Of a stretch of 64,000 nt of DNA, positions 63,298-64,000 are shown one piece after another (the first letter of the stretch is position 1; every line of letters starts with the position of its first letter). A model generated the notes under the pieces. That model saw only the letters and a program-made list of their open reading frames with translations, had not been told where the DNA came from and did not search any database. The position numbers were made by a program, and so were the translations under genes. The DNA is from DAIQRJ01 sp963708795 (lineage in GTDB: Bacteria; Actinomycetota; Actinomycetes; Propionibacteriales; DAIQRJ01): the NCBI GenBank assembly GCA_963708795.1, contig CAVPUH010000008.1, forward strand, positions 186,001 through 250,000, written 5' to 3'.

Positions 63298-64000
63298 GTG
63301 CCCCGCTCCGCTCCGAGCATCGCGCACGTCGACCTCGATGCCTTCTTCGCGGCCGTCGAGCAGCGCGACAAGCCGTCCCTGCGCGGCAAGCCGGTCGTGG
63401 TGGGTGGCATCGGGTTGCGCGGGGTGGTGTCGACTGCGTCGTACGAGGCCCGCGTGTTCGGGGTCGCCTCGGCGATGGCCACCGGGATGGCCCGGCAGCG
63501 ATGCCCGCACGCGGCGTACCTGTACCCCCGATTCGGGGCCTACCGGCAGGCGAGCGCGCTCATCATGGCGGCGCTCCAGGAGTTCACCCCGCTGATCGAG
63601 CCGCTCTCCCTCGACGAGGCGTTCCTCGATCTGGCGGCATCGGACGAGCCAGTGACCGACGAGGCGCAGGCGCGGGACGTGGCGGCCCGGATCAAGACCA
63701 GGATCGCGGAGGTCACCGGCGGGTTGACCGCCTCGGCGGGAGTCGGTTCGTCGAAGTTGATGGCGAAGATCGCGAGTGACCTCGACAAACCGAACGGACT
63801 CGTCGTCGTGGACGTGGGCGACGAACAGCGGGTGCTCGACCCGCTGCCGGTACGGAGGCTGCCCGGGGTGGGTCCGGCCACGGCCGAACGCCTGCGCAAG
63901 GCGGGGATCACGAAGGTCGCCGACATCCGGCAGGCCGACGACGCCGAACTGGTGGCTCTCCTCGGCGTCTCGTCCGGCGGGGCGCTGGCACGGCTGGCGG
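63298..64000 (+). CDS. dinB: DNA polymerase IV (DinB), truncated by the window edge
   Basis: The first 234 codons of a Y-family translesion polymerase; the rest is outside the window. Catalytic acids are in AHVDLDAFFAAVEQRD and PLSLDEAFLDL. Also seen: GGIGLRGVVSTASYEARVFGV, TASAGVGSSKLMAKIASDLDKP and the HhH-like RRLPGVGPATAERLRKAGI. GTG 63298 starts the family-typical sequence, and the frame is open to base 64000. Confidence 0.93.
   Translation, partial: MPRSAPSIAHVDLDAFFAAVEQRDKPSLRGKPVVVGGIGLRGVVSTASYEARVFGVASAMATGMARQRCPHAAYLYPRFGAYRQASALIMAALQEFTPLIEPLSLDEAFLDLAASDEPVTDEAQARDVAARIKTRIAEVTGGLTASAGVGSSKLMAKIASDLDKPNGLVVVDVGDEQRVLDPLPVRRLPGVGPATAERLRKAGITKVADIRQADDAELVALLGVSSGGALARLA

Overview
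The window is about 64 kb of very GC-rich chromosome from an actinobacterium (class Actinomycetes). The evidence is gene content: mycothione reductase, SepH, HemQ with the coproporphyrin haem branch, an F420-type LLM oxidoreductase, WXG100-like proteins, DUF3000, DUF3159, DUF3710, DUF4193, DUF4235, DUF5998 and DUF7455-type proteins, and an HrdB-type sigma factor with an Ala/Lys-rich head. I see no tRNA, rRNA, IS element, prophage or CRISPR array. The genus cannot be fixed from sequence reading alone.

Layout. 0-1.6 kb: end of a sulfite reductase and cysH. 1.7-8.8 kb: glgX, ppk2, a RibD-type reductase, then a LigC-type ligase and a PrimPol around a Usp-like gene. 8.9-11.2 kb: two type VII-like substrates, one Gly-rich with DNA tandem repeats. 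11.4-15.1 kb: msrB and hemE-hemY-hemQ. 15.1-22.5 kb: DUF3000, rnd, fadA, fadB, dxs. 22.7-28.3 kb: RNHCP protein, esterase, small protein, HIT protein, flavin reductase, aconitase. 28.7-35.5 kb: LLM oxidoreductase, a kinase, RumA-like methyltransferase, a KimA-like K+ transporter and two RCK proteins. 35.5-38.9 kb: DUF3159, OB-fold, DUF3710, dut, DUF4235, DUF4193. 39-44.8 kb: hemH, mtr, sepH, tdk, DUF5998. 44.9-54.6 kb: GNAT/CoA-ligase fusion, parC, a duplicated small-acidic-protein plus cell-wall-hydrolase cassette, parE. 55-64 kb: DUF7455, DUF456, phospholipase A2, debranching enzyme, sugar isomerase-like protein, sigA, HhH-GPD protein, UspA, a hypothetical, and the start of dinB.

Two themes cut across the window. 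First, many genes carry a TANNNT hexamer 6-7 nt before an ATG or GTG with no ribosome binding site, so leaderless transcription looks common. Second, about fifteen conserved genes are broken by single-base indels, often in C or G runs, and each can be restored by changing one base. This pattern suits assembly error better than gene decay. Coordinates of those genes cover the restored span.

The least explained element is the tandem two-gene cassette at 50.3-52.3 kb between parE and parC. Each copy has a roughly 60-residue acidic protein with a DPDxDGxDPD core, followed by a CHAP/NlpC-like protein with a peptidoglycan-binding tail and no signal peptide. Both copies share a 12-bp upstream motif.
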